From positions 2,666,001 to 2,730,000 of the forward strand of contig NZ_CP087723.1 in the NCBI RefSeq assembly GCF_024972735.1: DNA of 64,000 nt, given 5' to 3'. A program made the translations under genes and the position numbers. Positions 8,690 to 15,555 of this stretch are shown piece after piece (the stretch's first letter is position 1; the number at the start of each line of letters is the position of its first letter). The notes under the pieces are model-generated. The model had not been told where the DNA came from. It searched no databases and saw only the letters and a list, made by a program, of their open reading frames with translations. The stretch is from Halalkaliarchaeum sp. AArc-CO. Lineage in GTDB: Archaea > Halobacteriota > Halobacteria > Halobacteriales > Haloferacaceae.

Positions 8690-9493
8690 ATGACCGCCCT
8701 GAACGCCCTCCGTCCAGCGGTCGGTGCACTGTTCCGAAACCCGATACTGGTGGCCCTGGTCGGCCTGTTCGGCCTCCTTCAGCTCCCGCAGTTCGCGTTG
8801 CAGCCGTCACAGCCGCTCCTGGCCGCCGCCGTCTCTCTCGGGATGACGGGCGTGTTGCTCGTGGTCATGCCGTTCTTCCAGGGAGGACTGCTCGGCATGG
8901 CCGACGAGGCGCTCGGCGGCCGAACCGGCCTGGGGACGCTCGTCGCCGAAGGAAAGGCCAATTACGTGAGACTTCTGATCGCGTATCTCGCGGTCTTCGC
9001 GGTGAACGCCGTCCTCGGGTTCGTGGTGGTTTTCGCGGTGATTCTCGGTGTCGCCAGTCAGTACACGGGCGATGGAGGGACCAACGTGGTACTCCTCGGG
9101 ATCGCCGCGGTCCTGGGACTGCTGTTCGCGCTCGCGTACTTCCTGGTCGCGTTCTTCATCCAGTTTTACGCCCACGCGATCGTCCTGAGCGACACCGGCC
9201 TCGTGGCCGGATTCAAACACAGCGTCGGCCTCGTCCGCCGGAACCTGGTGAGCGTTTTCGGGTACACGCTCGTTCTTCTTGCGGGAAGCCTCCTCTTCGG
9301 CGGGGTCGGCGGCATCGCCTCGATGCTGTTGTCGCCCCAGCCGACCGGCTCCCCCCTCCCACTGCCCGATCTTTCACTCCCCCTTCTAATCGGTGCGGCG
9401 ATCGTCTACGTGGGTACGCTGGCTATTCTCGGCGCCTTCTACGCGACGTACTCGGTTGCATTCTATCGATCTCTCGATAGGAGGTCGTGGTGA
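8690..9493 (+). CDS. Multi-pass membrane protein of a haloarchaeal uncharacterised family
   Basis: This 267-residue protein is strongly hydrophobic, with membrane segments at roughly 18-45, 48-66, 87-117, 122-160, 178-205 and 225-255. The layout and the GLFRNP-like N-terminus resemble the haloarchaeal membrane family that I believe is catalogued as DUF7847; I could not check this. The C-terminal YATYSVAFYRSLDRRSW is typical of those proteins. No transport or enzymatic motif is visible. Its stop at 9493 coincides with the beginning of the recombined toxin-antitoxin debris, so this gene marks the left edge of the first accessory island. Confidence 0.7.
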   Translation: MTALNALRPAVGALFRNPILVALVGLFGLLQLPQFALQPSQPLLAAAVSLGMTGVLLVVMPFFQGGLLGMADEALGGRTGLGTLVAEGKANYVRLLIAYLAVFAVNAVLGFVVVFAVILGVASQYTGDGGTNVVLLGIAAVLGLLFALAYFLVAFFIQFYAHAIVLSDTGLVAGFKHSVGLVRRNLVSVFGYTLVLLAGSLLFGGVGGIASMLLSPQPTGSPLPLPDLSLPLLIGAAIVYVGTLAILGAFYATYSVAFYRSLDRRSW

Positions 9494-9763
9494 ATCCAAC
9501 TCCTTGATCACTTTTAGTGCCCATGGACACTTTTAGTGTCCAGTATCGGTAACGCGGGATTCGATCCGTGGTTTCAGCGATCCCTTCGTGACGAGATCGG
9601 CGTCTCGATAGCCGAACTGTTCACGGCGCGTTCGGACGACGACGATCATCGGGAGGCGTTCGCCGACCGGGAACGGGAGTTCGCGACCGCACGGCAGAGC
9701 GGAGACCGTCGAACCCGATCGCTGCTCGCGGACGGTTCGAAGGTGACGGAGCGAGCCGACTGA
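9491..9763 (+). pseudogene. Three-way chimeric relic: nucleotidyltransferase promoter, MNT fragment, DUF433 tail
   Basis: Three unrelated fragments are joined here. Bases 9491-9542 copy the promoter and first codons of the nucleotidyltransferase gene at 14759-15481, including both dyads. Bases 9547-9600 copy, on the complementary strand, the 3' end of the minimal nucleotidyltransferase at 19273-19626. From about 9601 to 9763 comes the C-terminal half of a DUF433 antitoxin (SIAELFTA...HREAFADREREFATARQ). The resulting 75-codon frame is a product of fusion and unlikely to work. It shows that recombination, not simple decay, shapes this region. Confidence 0.75.
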
Positions 9764-9835
9764 TCGGGATCACGGAGGACGCCGAATCGGAACGGGACGC
9801 GTTCGACTGACGTCTTCGGTTTCGGTGGTGCGAAC
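9764..9835 (+). pseudogene. DUF5615 toxin-like relic
   Basis: After the DUF433 tail, the bases match a segment of the DUF5615 gene at 21508-21831 (the ITEYAESERYAVLSTDVSDFGG part) with deletions that break the frame. The same relic follows the DUF433 fragments at about 13040 and 20875, so all three descend from one decayed DUF433-DUF5615 pair. Confidence 0.6.
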
Positions 9836-9887
9836 GGGGAATGTTCGGTCGAGTCGAAACACGTGACTCGGTCGCTGTTCCGACCAT

Positions 9888-9995
9888 CTCGAAAGCCCCC
9901 GGCGTCTCGACTCCCGGGATCGCGGCTGCGCTCCTCGCTTCGCTGCGGTGCTTGCCGGATCCGGGTTCGCCGAGACGCCGGCCCCTTTCAGTCCC
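9888..9995 (-). repeat. H1 structured repeat, copy 1
   Basis: Read on the minus strand: GGGACTGAAAGGGGC, then stem arm CCGGCGTCTCG (9971-9981), apical part containing GCACCGCAGCG and GAGGAGCGCA, the second stem arm CGAGACGCCGG (9899-9909), then GGGGCTTTCGAG. GAAAG and CTTTC can pair outside a GGG/GGG internal loop. Copies 2 (13174-13281) and 3 (21002-21109) are nearly identical; copies 4-6 keep the outer and apical parts but have a different, again complementary, stem. Confidence 0.85.
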
Positions 9996-10090
9996 ACCCG
10001 GCCGGTCGGACGGGCCAGCCATCGCTTATCTGAACGCTGTTTGTCCGAGTTGTTCGAGGGGGTATACGGCAGGCCGACCAACGGACGCTC

Positions 10091-10185
10091 ACGACGAGGA
10101 TCGTCCGCGACGAGGAGGTCCGTTCGGGATCGCCACGGATCGACGCCACCCGGATCACCGTCCTCGACGCCCGAGGCGGGACTGG
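10091..10185 (+). pseudogene. DUF433 antitoxin 5' relic with lost start codon
   Basis: The bases from 10040 to about 10180 match the promoter and first 30 codons of the DUF433 gene at 21205, but the ATG has become ACG at 10091 and the match ends after ITVLDARG. About 570 bp (9600-10180) correspond overall to 20715-21290, so this is one block of a long dispersed repeat. Confidence 0.7.
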
Positions 10186-10309
10186 ATATCTCTCGCGTCG
10201 ACCGTGTCCAGCTCCAAACGGAACGTCAGCTCAGTATCATAGCCTACAGTATTTTCGTAGCTTTCACTGCTAACGCTTTTCACGGTGAGCGACGTACATC
10301 CAATCAGCG

Positions 10310-10681
10310 ATGTCCATCGATCGAGAAACCTTCGAAAACACGAGCGAGGACGAACTCGAGGAACTCTCCGTTCCCGACCAGGTACTCGGGTTTCTCGCTG
10401 CTCACGAAGATCGCGCGTTCAAAGCGCGCGAGATCGCCTCTCAAATCGGCATCGACGAGGGCGCAGTCAGCACTGCACTCTCCCGGTTGAAGGACCGCAG
10501 CCTCGTCGAACACAAGGCGACGTACTGGGCAGTGACCGACGACACCGACCGACTCGAGGGGTATAGCGGCTACGAGCGGGCGACTGCCCTGTTCAACGAG
10601 CAACTCGGAGCGGAGGACCCGGAGTCGTGGCGCGAGCACGCTCCCAGCGACCCCCACCCCAGCACGGAAAACGAGCAGTGA
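10310..10681 (+). CDS. Winged-helix (MarR-like) antitoxin of a MazF-type pair
   Basis: This 123-residue protein has a winged-helix domain at about 22-75 (DQVLGFLAAHEDRAFKAREIASQIGIDEGAVSTALSRLKDRSLVEH), the form found in haloarchaeal MarR-like regulators that precede PemK/MazF toxins. It should bind DNA at its own promoter and neutralise the toxin through its acidic C-terminal tail, by analogy with other type II systems. Its stop overlaps the toxin's GTG start by four bases (GTGA), so the two are translated together. The promoter is in 10240-10309, where TATTTTCGTAG lies near 10250. Confidence 0.8.
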   Translation: MSIDRETFENTSEDELEELSVPDQVLGFLAAHEDRAFKAREIASQIGIDEGAVSTALSRLKDRSLVEHKATYWAVTDDTDRLEGYSGYERATALFNEQLGAEDPESWREHAPSDPHPSTENEQ

Positions 10682-11031
10682 CTGACGAAAAAGCGGCGCC
10701 GACGTTCGATCGGGGCGATGTCATCTATGGCGACGATCCGTTCAAAAGCGAAGCGGCTGCCCGCCCGTGGCTCGTTCTCTCGAACCACGAGGGGCGTCCG
10801 TTCCATGGCGAGCAGTACATCGCGGTGACGTTGACGTCGAAATCGTGGATGGATGGACTCATCGACATTCCCGAGGAGAGTTGGCTTCGTGGTGGGACGC
10901 CAGACGAGAGTCGGATCGTTCCGTGGGGCGTCCAATCGATCGATCACGAGGACATCGATTTCTGGCAGGGCCGTCTGGAAGGCGATCTCGTCGACGAAGC
11001 AGTCGCCGCTCTCGTCGAGGAACTACAGTAG
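10678..11031 (+). CDS. PemK/MazF-family endoribonuclease toxin
   Basis: This 117-residue protein starts at the GTG at 10678 (a longer frame from 10627 would run through the antitoxin gene and is less likely). It has the MazF-fold pattern: FDRGDVIYGDDPF at the N-terminus, RPWLVLSNHEGRPFHGEQYIAVTLTS as the second and third strands, and the ending SRIVPWGVQSIDHEDIDFWQGRLEGDLVDEAVAALVEELQ. MazF proteins cut single-stranded mRNA at short sites; the archaeal branch has not been characterised in detail. The upstream winged-helix protein is the expected antitoxin. Confidence 0.82.
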   Translation: MTDEKAAPTFDRGDVIYGDDPFKSEAAARPWLVLSNHEGRPFHGEQYIAVTLTSKSWMDGLIDIPEESWLRGGTPDESRIVPWGVQSIDHEDIDFWQGRLEGDLVDEAVAALVEELQ

Positions 11032-11034
11032 CCA

Positions 11035-11178
11035 GTTTTCGGGACTCGTTCGTTTCTCTCCGGTCACGGGATGGGTGTACTTCAAGATCGCATGATCGCC
11101 GCGCGTTCGGTCGTGCCGATATCCGAACTTCAGTAGCACGGAAACGATTTCCTCGCCGGAGAAATCTCGAGAACCCAT
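11035..11178 (-). pseudogene. hicA toxin gene, truncated after codon 44
   Basis: The first 44 codons (from ATG at 11178) match the HicA at 20096-20380: MGSRDFSGEEIVSVL, then RHDRTRGDHAILKY with the catalytic His, ending at GEKRT. The frame then passes into unrelated sequence (SPENWLL and a stop). The missing 3' third of hicA is not here; a matching piece lies at 12969-13026. The protein lacks the final strand and helix of the double-stranded-RNA-binding-like fold and is probably inactive. Confidence 0.8.
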
Positions 11179-11394
11179 CTATCGGCGTTCGAACCACGGC
11201 GCGTCGGGTTCGGGAGCCGACGTGTCCTCGGCCCGGGCCCGTCTGGTTTCCGCCACCGCCTGGTCGAGGTTGGCGAGGGCCTCCTCTCGCGATGGCCCCT
11301 GGCTCGCAACGCCCACGTCCTCGTCGATGGCCGACCACCACCCGTCGTCCTCCTCGACGAGACGAATTTCGCGACCGGTGCTCAGACGGATCAC
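11179..11394 (-). CDS. hicB: HicB-type antitoxin (copy 1)
   Basis: This 71-residue protein (IRLVEEDDGWWSAIDEDVGVASQGPSREEALANLDQAV) has the partial RNase-H-fold pattern of short HicB antitoxins, including the helix that follows GPSREEALANL. Its stop touches the hicA start directly. It differs from the copy at 20381-20596 by only about three residues. With hicA broken, it is now an orphan antitoxin, which might protect against the intact toxin 9 kb away. Confidence 0.85.
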   Translation of the reverse strand: MIRLSTGREIRLVEEDDGWWSAIDEDVGVASQGPSREEALANLDQAVAETRRARAEDTSAPEPDAPWFERR

Positions 11395-11630
11395 TTGGTC
11401 GGAATATGGGATAAGCGTTCGGTCCGGGATTTCTCGAGTGCAGGCGACAGCCGACCCTCCGACGGTCGACTCAACAGGAAGCCCTCCACGTGGTCGGCGG
11501 CGAGGACGACGTCTCGATGGCCGAACTGTTCACGGCGCATTCGTTCGACGACGATTACCGGGAGGCGTTCGCCGACCGGGAACGGGAGTTCGCGACCGCA
11601 CGGCAGAACGGAGACCGTCGAACCCGAGCG
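11395..11630 (+). pseudogene. DUF433 antitoxin relic next to hicB
   Basis: Bases 11395-11490 repeat the sequence upstream of the other hicB (20597-20695); from about 11490 the frame VVGGEDDVSMAELFTA...YREAFADREREFATARQNGDRRTR is the C-terminal half of DUF433. The N-terminal half, with the HTH-like part, is missing. The frame then runs directly into a PIN-gene fragment, so this is another recombined joint. Confidence 0.7.
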
Positions 11631-11780
11631 TCCCGAACACGACCCTCTTGCACACGACCCTCTTGCACATAACCCTCTTGCACACGACCGTCCTCTCGAA
11701 TGTTTCCGATATCGACCAGCTGTGGGTGGTTGCAGGACTCTCCGGTATCTGTACGGTTCCGATCGTTCGCGAGGAACTCA
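11622..11780 (+). pseudogene. PIN-domain toxin 5' relic carrying a tandem 15-bp expansion
   Basis: The bases match the first 50 codons of the PIN toxin at 22365-22871 (SNPSVLNTTVLSN...DQLWVVAGLSGICTVPIVREEL) but the NTTVLSN part is expanded by three extra 15-bp units, each near ACACGACCCTCTTGC (11636-11681). The match stops at REEL, where the 3' end of the ArsR-like gene on the other strand begins. No full-length product is possible. Confidence 0.75.
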
Positions 11781-12188
11781 CGCAGTCGAGCTGTCGTACA
11801 GTTCCGAAAACGTCTGCTCGCCGCGAATCAACTCGTCGACGCCGTCGGTAAGCGTTACGTCACCGAATACGGTCGCGCGATAATACGTGTACAGCCCGCC
11901 CTGTCCCCGTTCCGTGCGCTGGCGCTTCTCGACCAGGCCGACGTCGACGAGTTTGTTGAGGTGATAGTGGAGCGTGCTATCGTCGATTTCGAGTGCGTCC
12001 TCGAGTTCCTTCGGACTCATCTCGCCGCCGTGGACGAGCCGATAGAGGATTTCATAGCGGGTGCGGTGACCCACAGCGGCGTGCATGTCGAGGTATTCGT
12101 CGAGATCGAGGACGCTCTCCTCGGGCAGCAGATCTGCCGGATCGTCCGGGACGTCGCCGTCGAACCTCCGCGTTTGATCCGTCGCCAT
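11778..12188 (-). CDS. ArsR-like winged-helix transcriptional regulator
   Basis: This 136-residue protein has an HTH of the ArsR/HTH_20 type: LDEYLDMHAAVGHRTRYEILYRLVHGGEMSPKELEDALEIDDSTLHYHLNKLVDVGLVEKRQRT, then a wing with GLYTYYRATVFG. There are no metal-binding cysteines, so it is not a classic metal sensor. It is divergent (98 bp) from a Rossmann-like protein gene at 12287, and a similar wHTH/Rossmann-like arrangement recurs at 13398-14486, so it probably controls that neighbour. Confidence 0.82.
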   Translation of the reverse strand: MATDQTRRFDGDVPDDPADLLPEESVLDLDEYLDMHAAVGHRTRYEILYRLVHGGEMSPKELEDALEIDDSTLHYHLNKLVDVGLVEKRQRTERGQGGLYTYYRATVFGDVTLTDGVDELIRGEQTFSELYDSSTA

Positions 12189-12286
12189 CGTGCGTCACGC
12201 TACGAGTCGAATACGCTTAGTCGTTATCAAGCCGAGAGTTCTCGAAAACACCGCTTTTTATATACCTCTGCCGGATAGGAGCAGCC
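12189..12286 (+). promoter_or_regulatory. Divergent promoter with strong TATA box
   Basis: TTTTTATATA at 12253-12262 lies 25-34 bases before the ATG at 12287, a textbook archaeal TATA position for a nearly leaderless transcript. A GGAG (12277-12280) could serve as a ribosome-binding site if there is a short leader. Confidence 0.55.
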
Positions 12287-12907
12287 ATGACCGTCGAGAT
12301 CACGCGCGAGTTGATCGCTGAGCGGCTCGGAGGCGTGACGTACGACCGGTTTCTCTTCTATCTGATGGGGCCGTACAAGTCGTTCAACCTCAACTACGTG
12401 CTCAGCGAGGAGGAACGCCGCGAAATCGACGTCGACGATCTTCCCGGGCCCTTGCGCCGACTCTTCCGGAACAAAGCGGACATCAACGCGGCGCAGGCAC
12501 TCTTGCGACGCGTACAGGGGGAACTTCGAACCGACCCGGGAGTGAACGCGTTTCTCGCGCTCGATGTGGGTGTCGACACCGACGACGTGGATGCAGTGAC
12601 CCAGAGCATCGAATACGCCCGGTGCAGCAACGCAACCGCGTTCGTAGTGCCGTTCCTCGGTCACAATTTTGGCGTCGGGGAAGAGGCCGGCAGTATCCTC
12701 GAGAACGTCGCGGAGACGCACGGTGACCGGTTGATCTTCGTCCACGAGGACGACGTGACGAGTGCGATGATCCGATCGGCGCCAGTCCGGTGGGATCTGC
12801 GTGTCGAGACCTATGAAAGCGAGAGCGAACTCGTCGCCAAACTGCGGCGGTTCGCCGGCGAGGTGATGCACGCCGAACGGCGGGGCGACCTCCGTCGGCT
12901 GGAGTAG
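12287..12907 (+). CDS. Rossmann-like protein of uncharacterised haloarchaeal family (DUF7509-like)
   Basis: This 206-residue protein is not a family with known function; I believe it falls in DUF7509 but could not check. The visible pattern suggests a TIR/nucleoside-2-deoxyribosyltransferase-like Rossmann fold: strand FLFYLMGPYKSFNL (22-35), a helical insertion (60-90), strand VNAFLALDVGVDTDD, helix, strand ATAFVVPFLGHNFGVGEEAGSILEN with a GxNxGVxxE element typical of glycosidase-type active sites, and LIFVHEDD. If so it might cleave or bind a nucleotide such as NAD. It is divergent from an ArsR-like regulator inside a toxin-antitoxin island. Alternative: a purely structural or signalling protein. 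Confidence 0.6.
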   Translation: MTVEITRELIAERLGGVTYDRFLFYLMGPYKSFNLNYVLSEEERREIDVDDLPGPLRRLFRNKADINAAQALLRRVQGELRTDPGVNAFLALDVGVDTDDVDAVTQSIEYARCSNATAFVVPFLGHNFGVGEEAGSILENVAETHGDRLIFVHEDDVTSAMIRSAPVRWDLRVETYESESELVAKLRRFAGEVMHAERRGDLRRLE

Positions 12908-13125
12908 GATCGGAGCGCACACCGCCGCGGGTGCTGCAACGCGTCCCCCGACGTCGATCGGTGGACGACGCGTGAAAATCGTTCGCTCCACACTGGTCGG
13001 CGATACTCTGGAGCGTCCCGGTTCGAACGCGACGGAGCGAGCCGACTGATCGGGATCACGGAGGACGTCGAATCGGAACGGGACGCGATCCGTTCGACGG
13101 ACGTCTTCGGTTTCGGGGGGAACAG
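12908..13125. pseudogene. Fused relics: hicA 3' end (minus) and DUF433/DUF5615 tail (plus)
   Basis: Bases 12969-13026 equal the 3' part of the intact hicA at 20167-20225 (minus strand), i.e. the piece missing from the truncated hicA 1.8 kb to the left. It is joined at GGTTCGAACGCG to the C-terminal codons of DUF433 (NATERAD) and then to the DUF5615 relic (13040-13125). The joint lies in sequence common to both parents, which suggests recombination at short homology. Confidence 0.65.
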
Positions 13126-13173
13126 GGAGTGTTCGGTCGGTCGAGAACAGTGGCTCGACCACTGTACGAACAG

Positions 13174-13281
13174 CTCGAAAGCCCCCGGCGTCTCGACTCC
13201 CGGGATCGCGGCTGCGCTCCTCGCTTCGCTGCGGTGCTTGCCGGATCCGGGTTCGCCGAGACGCCGGCCCCTTTCAGTCCC
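13174..13281 (-). repeat. H1 structured repeat, copy 2
   Basis: Nearly identical to copy 1 (9888-9995), with the same stem arms CCGGCGTCTCG/CGAGACGCCGG and outer GAAAG/CTTTC. As in copy 1 it follows a DUF433/DUF5615 relic, and the match continues past the element to about 13322 (CCATCGCTTATCTGAAC). Confidence 0.85.
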
Positions 13282-13397
13282 ACCCGGCCGGTCGGACGGG
13301 CCAGCCATCGCTTATCTGAACACGACCTCCGAGTACGTCTCCCGGTCTCGGAGGCCGTCGAGGAACCGAGATCTCGCGATCTCGTTCGAATACCGAG

Positions 13398-13943
13398 TCA
13401 CGGGAGTTCCTCGGTCATCGCAACGAGGTCCTCTTCGGTCCGCCAGCGGTACAATCGCCCGTGCCGGTCGAACAGTTCGAAGACGCCATCTTGCATCCAG
13501 CCGAACGGATGCTCCTCCTCGTACTCTCGTTTGAGGACGTGACTTTTGGAGAAATACTCGATCGTCCCGACCAGCAGACCCTGTTCGACGAGGAAGTCGC
13601 TCGGTTCCTTCTCGGCGACGCCGACGAGGTGCGTCACGACGTCGGCGATCAGGCAGAACTTCTGGATACTGTTGTCCCACTCGCCGCGGATGTCGACCAT
13701 CCGGAAGGCGTAGGCGTCCTGCCGGCGGTTGAGGCGATCGACCACTAGATTCAGCCGCCGGATCGGCTCCCGGTCGTAGTTCCCGAGGACGAAGTACGAT
13801 CGATCGTTCTCGTATACGGGCGTCAGTTCGCTCAGGGCGTGGAGGATCTCCTCGTTGTCCGCCAGCGAGATCTCCTCCTCGCCGAGCTGCTCTTTGGCGC
13901 TCGTGAGAACTTCCTCGGGGACGGGCGACTCCTCGTCGGACAT
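13398..13943 (-). CDS. Uncharacterised protein, possible TIR/nucleoside-deoxyribosyltransferase-like fold
   Basis: This 181-residue protein (ATG at 13943) has no family I recognise. The sequence SYFVLGNYD (strand), RRLNLVVDRLNRRQ (helix), YAFRMVDI (strand), NSIQKFCLIADVVTHLVGVAEKEPSDFLVEQGLLVG (helix-strand-helix, with an AD-x-V...S-x-L-x-E-x-G pattern) is what one sees in TIR-like and nucleoside-2-deoxyribosyltransferase-like Rossmann proteins. The C-terminal half (EYEEEHPFGWMQDGVFELFDRHGRLYRW) is of unknown type. It is divergent, 129 bp away, from a PadR-like regulator with dyads before it. The arrangement mirrors 11778-12907. A frame in the same phase extends upstream to 14534 but runs antisense through the regulator gene and is not credible. 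Confidence 0.6.
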   Translation of the reverse strand: MSDEESPVPEEVLTSAKEQLGEEEISLADNEEILHALSELTPVYENDRSYFVLGNYDREPIRRLNLVVDRLNRRQDAYAFRMVDIRGEWDNSIQKFCLIADVVTHLVGVAEKEPSDFLVEQGLLVGTIEYFSKSHVLKREYEEEHPFGWMQDGVFELFDRHGRLYRWRTEEDLVAMTEELP

Positions 13944-14008
13944 GCACTGCCGTTCTCGGAACCGCAAGATATGATTTATGGAGTAATTCACCGAGTTATT
14001 CGTCCTTC

Positions 14009-14043
14009 TGTTTACGTTAGCGTAATTTACCCGAGGGTAAACT
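14009..14043. promoter_or_regulatory. Two adjacent dyads, candidate operator of the PadR-like gene
   Basis: TTACG-TTAG-CGTAA (14012-14025) is followed at once by TTTACCC-GA-GGGTAAA (14026-14041), 32 bases before the regulator's ATG at 14073. Both are near-perfect inverted repeats of a size that suits a winged-helix dimer, so autoregulation by the PadR-like protein, and control of the divergent gene, is likely. Confidence 0.55.
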
Positions 14044-14072
14044 ACTTGACGTCGGGGGGTGTACCGTGGCGT

Positions 14073-14486
14073 ATGAGCACCGACGTGGGGACCGCCGAGG
14101 GGACGGAAACCCGCGAACTCGTCCACTTCGTGACCCAGCGGACGCGGTTCGCGCTCGTCAACAACATCCTCCAGCACCCCGAGCAGTTGCCCTCGATGTA
14201 CGAACTCGAGGAACTCAACCCCAGCGTGAGCGACGCCACCGTCTACAAGCACGTCCAGAAGCTGATCGACGCTGGCATCGTGAGGGAGGTCGCACTCGAC
14301 GACGACCAGCGCCGGCAGGGCTATCCCTGGAAGTTCTACGGACTCACGGAGGAGGGACTGGCGTTCCTCGAGGAACACAACCTGCTCGCCGCAGAGGAGA
14401 CCCTCCAGAGGATCTACGAGAGCATCTCCGACAAGCCCGAGAAAATGGTGAAATACGAGAACGCCCCCCGTCCCGAGGTCGAGTAA
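14073..14486 (+). CDS. PadR-like winged-helix transcriptional regulator
   Basis: This 137-residue protein has a winged-helix domain: ELVHFVTQRTRFALVNNILQHPEQLPSMYELEELNPSVSDATVYKHVQKLIDAGIVREV, followed by a wing with YPWKFYGLTEEGLAFLEEHNLL and a C-terminal helix, as in PadR/ArsR-type haloarchaeal regulators. The start at 14073 is preferred because two dyads end 31 bases before it. It is divergent from the uncharacterised gene at 13398-13943 and probably regulates it. The stop is followed at once by a DUF433 relic. Confidence 0.8.
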   Translation: MSTDVGTAEGTETRELVHFVTQRTRFALVNNILQHPEQLPSMYELEELNPSVSDATVYKHVQKLIDAGIVREVALDDDQRRQGYPWKFYGLTEEGLAFLEEHNLLAAEETLQRIYESISDKPEKMVKYENAPRPEVE

Positions 14487-14735
14487 CCCACCGCATCGTG
14501 GCCCGCGACGAGGAGATCCGGTCGGGATCGCCACGGATCGGCGGCACCCGGATCACCGTCCTCGACGTCGAGTACGACGTCTCGATGGCCGAGCTGTTCA
14601 CGGCGCTTTCGTACGACGACGATCACCGGGAGGCGTTCGCCGACCGGGAGCAGGAGTTCGCGACCGCACGGCAGAACGGAGAGCGTCGAACCCGATCGCT
14701 GCTCGCGGACGGTTCGAACGCCACAACGACGGTGC
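14487..14735 (+). pseudogene. DUF433 antitoxin relic with internal deletion
   Basis: The codons match DUF433 at 21205-21504 (RDEEIRSGSPRI-GTRITVLDV, then YDVSMAELFTALS and the C-terminal half) but about 17 codons between ITVLD and EYDVSM are missing, and the first codons (VTHRIVARDEE) come from the C-terminus of a wHTH gene like that at 60186-60701. The two genes share ATCGT-CGCGAC bases there, so the joint probably arose at microhomology. Confidence 0.75.
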
Positions 14736-14758
14736 TCAACTCGTCGCTGCACGGATCC

Positions 14759-15481
14759 TCACTGCGCATCGCCGAGCACCTCCGCGGCGTCGGCACCTCC
14801 CAACGCCACGTCTTTGACGCGCTCTAACGCGTCGCTGTCTTCGATCACGATTCCCTCGGCCAGCACTTCGTCGATTCCGTCGTCTGCCTCGCCGTGGCTC
14901 ACCGCCGACTCCACGGACTCGACCAACACCTCGAACTCGTAGCGGTCACCCGGCTCGCCGAATCGCTTCTCGCCGAGGTCGACGGCGATATCGGTCGCCG
15001 TGCGTCGTGCCTGCAGGATGTCGTCGCTGTCCTCGACCAGCAGCCAGACGTCGATGTCGCTGCGGCGGTCGGCCTCACCGCGTGCGACGCTCCCGAACAC
15101 GAGCAGGGCCGAAAACGACGGTACCTCCCGGCGAGCCCGTTCGACAAATTCTCGCACCGGTTCACGGAACTCGTCTTGGGGCAGCGCGAACAACGGCTCC
15201 TCGGGAATCATCACCCGCTCGCGGTTCAGGCGCACGCTCCGGCTGCGCCCGCTCTCGTCGACCCGGACGAGCCCCAGCCCCTGGAGCAGGTCGACCGCAC
15301 GCGTCGTCGTCTTCGAGCCGTTGTCCGTGATCTCGCGAAGCTGGCGCACGGTGAACTCCCTGAACGGGTTGCAGGTTAGGAGTTCGAGGACGTCTTCCAT
15401 CGCCACGTACCGGAACACTTGTTCTTCCCCGAACGGGAAGGAGATGTGCAATCCAACTCTTTGATCACTTTTAGTGCCCAT
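14759..15481 (-). CDS. Nucleotidyltransferase with N-terminal winged-helix domain
   Basis: This 240-residue protein (ATG at 15481; a frame continues upstream to 15541 but crosses the operator) has a winged-helix region at about 28-95 (MEDVLELLTCNPFREFTVRQLREITDNGSKTTTRAVDLLQGLGLV) and a polymerase-beta-like nucleotidyltransferase domain with the catalytic signature GSVARGEADRRSDIDVW (130-146; GS then DxD). Such HTH-NTase fusions are antitoxin-like, and may modify a toxin or RNA by adding nucleotides. It is the third gene after MntA and HepT on the same strand. Two dyads overlap its start codon, so it probably represses itself through the HTH. Confidence 0.78.
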   Translation of the reverse strand: MGTKSDQRVGLHISFPFGEEQVFRYVAMEDVLELLTCNPFREFTVRQLREITDNGSKTTTRAVDLLQGLGLVRVDESGRSRSVRLNRERVMIPEEPLFALPQDEFREPVREFVERARREVPSFSALLVFGSVARGEADRRSDIDVWLLVEDSDDILQARRTATDIAVDLGEKRFGEPGDRYEFEVLVESVESAVSHGEADDGIDEVLAEGIVIEDSDALERVKDVALGGADAAEVLGDAQ

Positions 15482-15500
15482 GGACACTTTTAGTGTCCAG
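15464..15500. promoter_or_regulatory. Pair of dyads overlapping the nucleotidyltransferase start
   Basis: CACTTTTAGTG (15466-15476) and GGACACT-TTT-AGTGTCC (15482-15498, perfect) are two tandem inverted repeats 16 bp apart that flank the start codon at 15479-15481. An exact copy of the pair stands without its gene at 9509-9541. The spacing suits cooperative binding of two wHTH dimers. Confidence 0.6.
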
Positions 15501-15555
15501 TAGCAGTAAAACGTTTTGTCAGCCCTCTCACTCGAATACATCGCTACAACGGTCC

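Noticed and set aside
9982-9995. CTTTCAGTCCC as a possible CRISPR repeat end
   Set aside because: The copies are kilobases apart, without spacers, and belong to the larger H1 structure. No CRISPR array or cas gene is in the window.
10678-11031. A start for the MazF gene at 10627
   Set aside because: The additional 17 codons are the antisense-like reading of the antitoxin's own 3' end; the GTG at 10678 gives the usual four-base overlap and a normal N-terminus.
13944-14534. A 5' extension of the minus-strand gene at 13398 to 14534
   Set aside because: It would run antisense through the complete PadR-like gene and through two promoter dyads; the ATG at 13943 gives a sensible protein.
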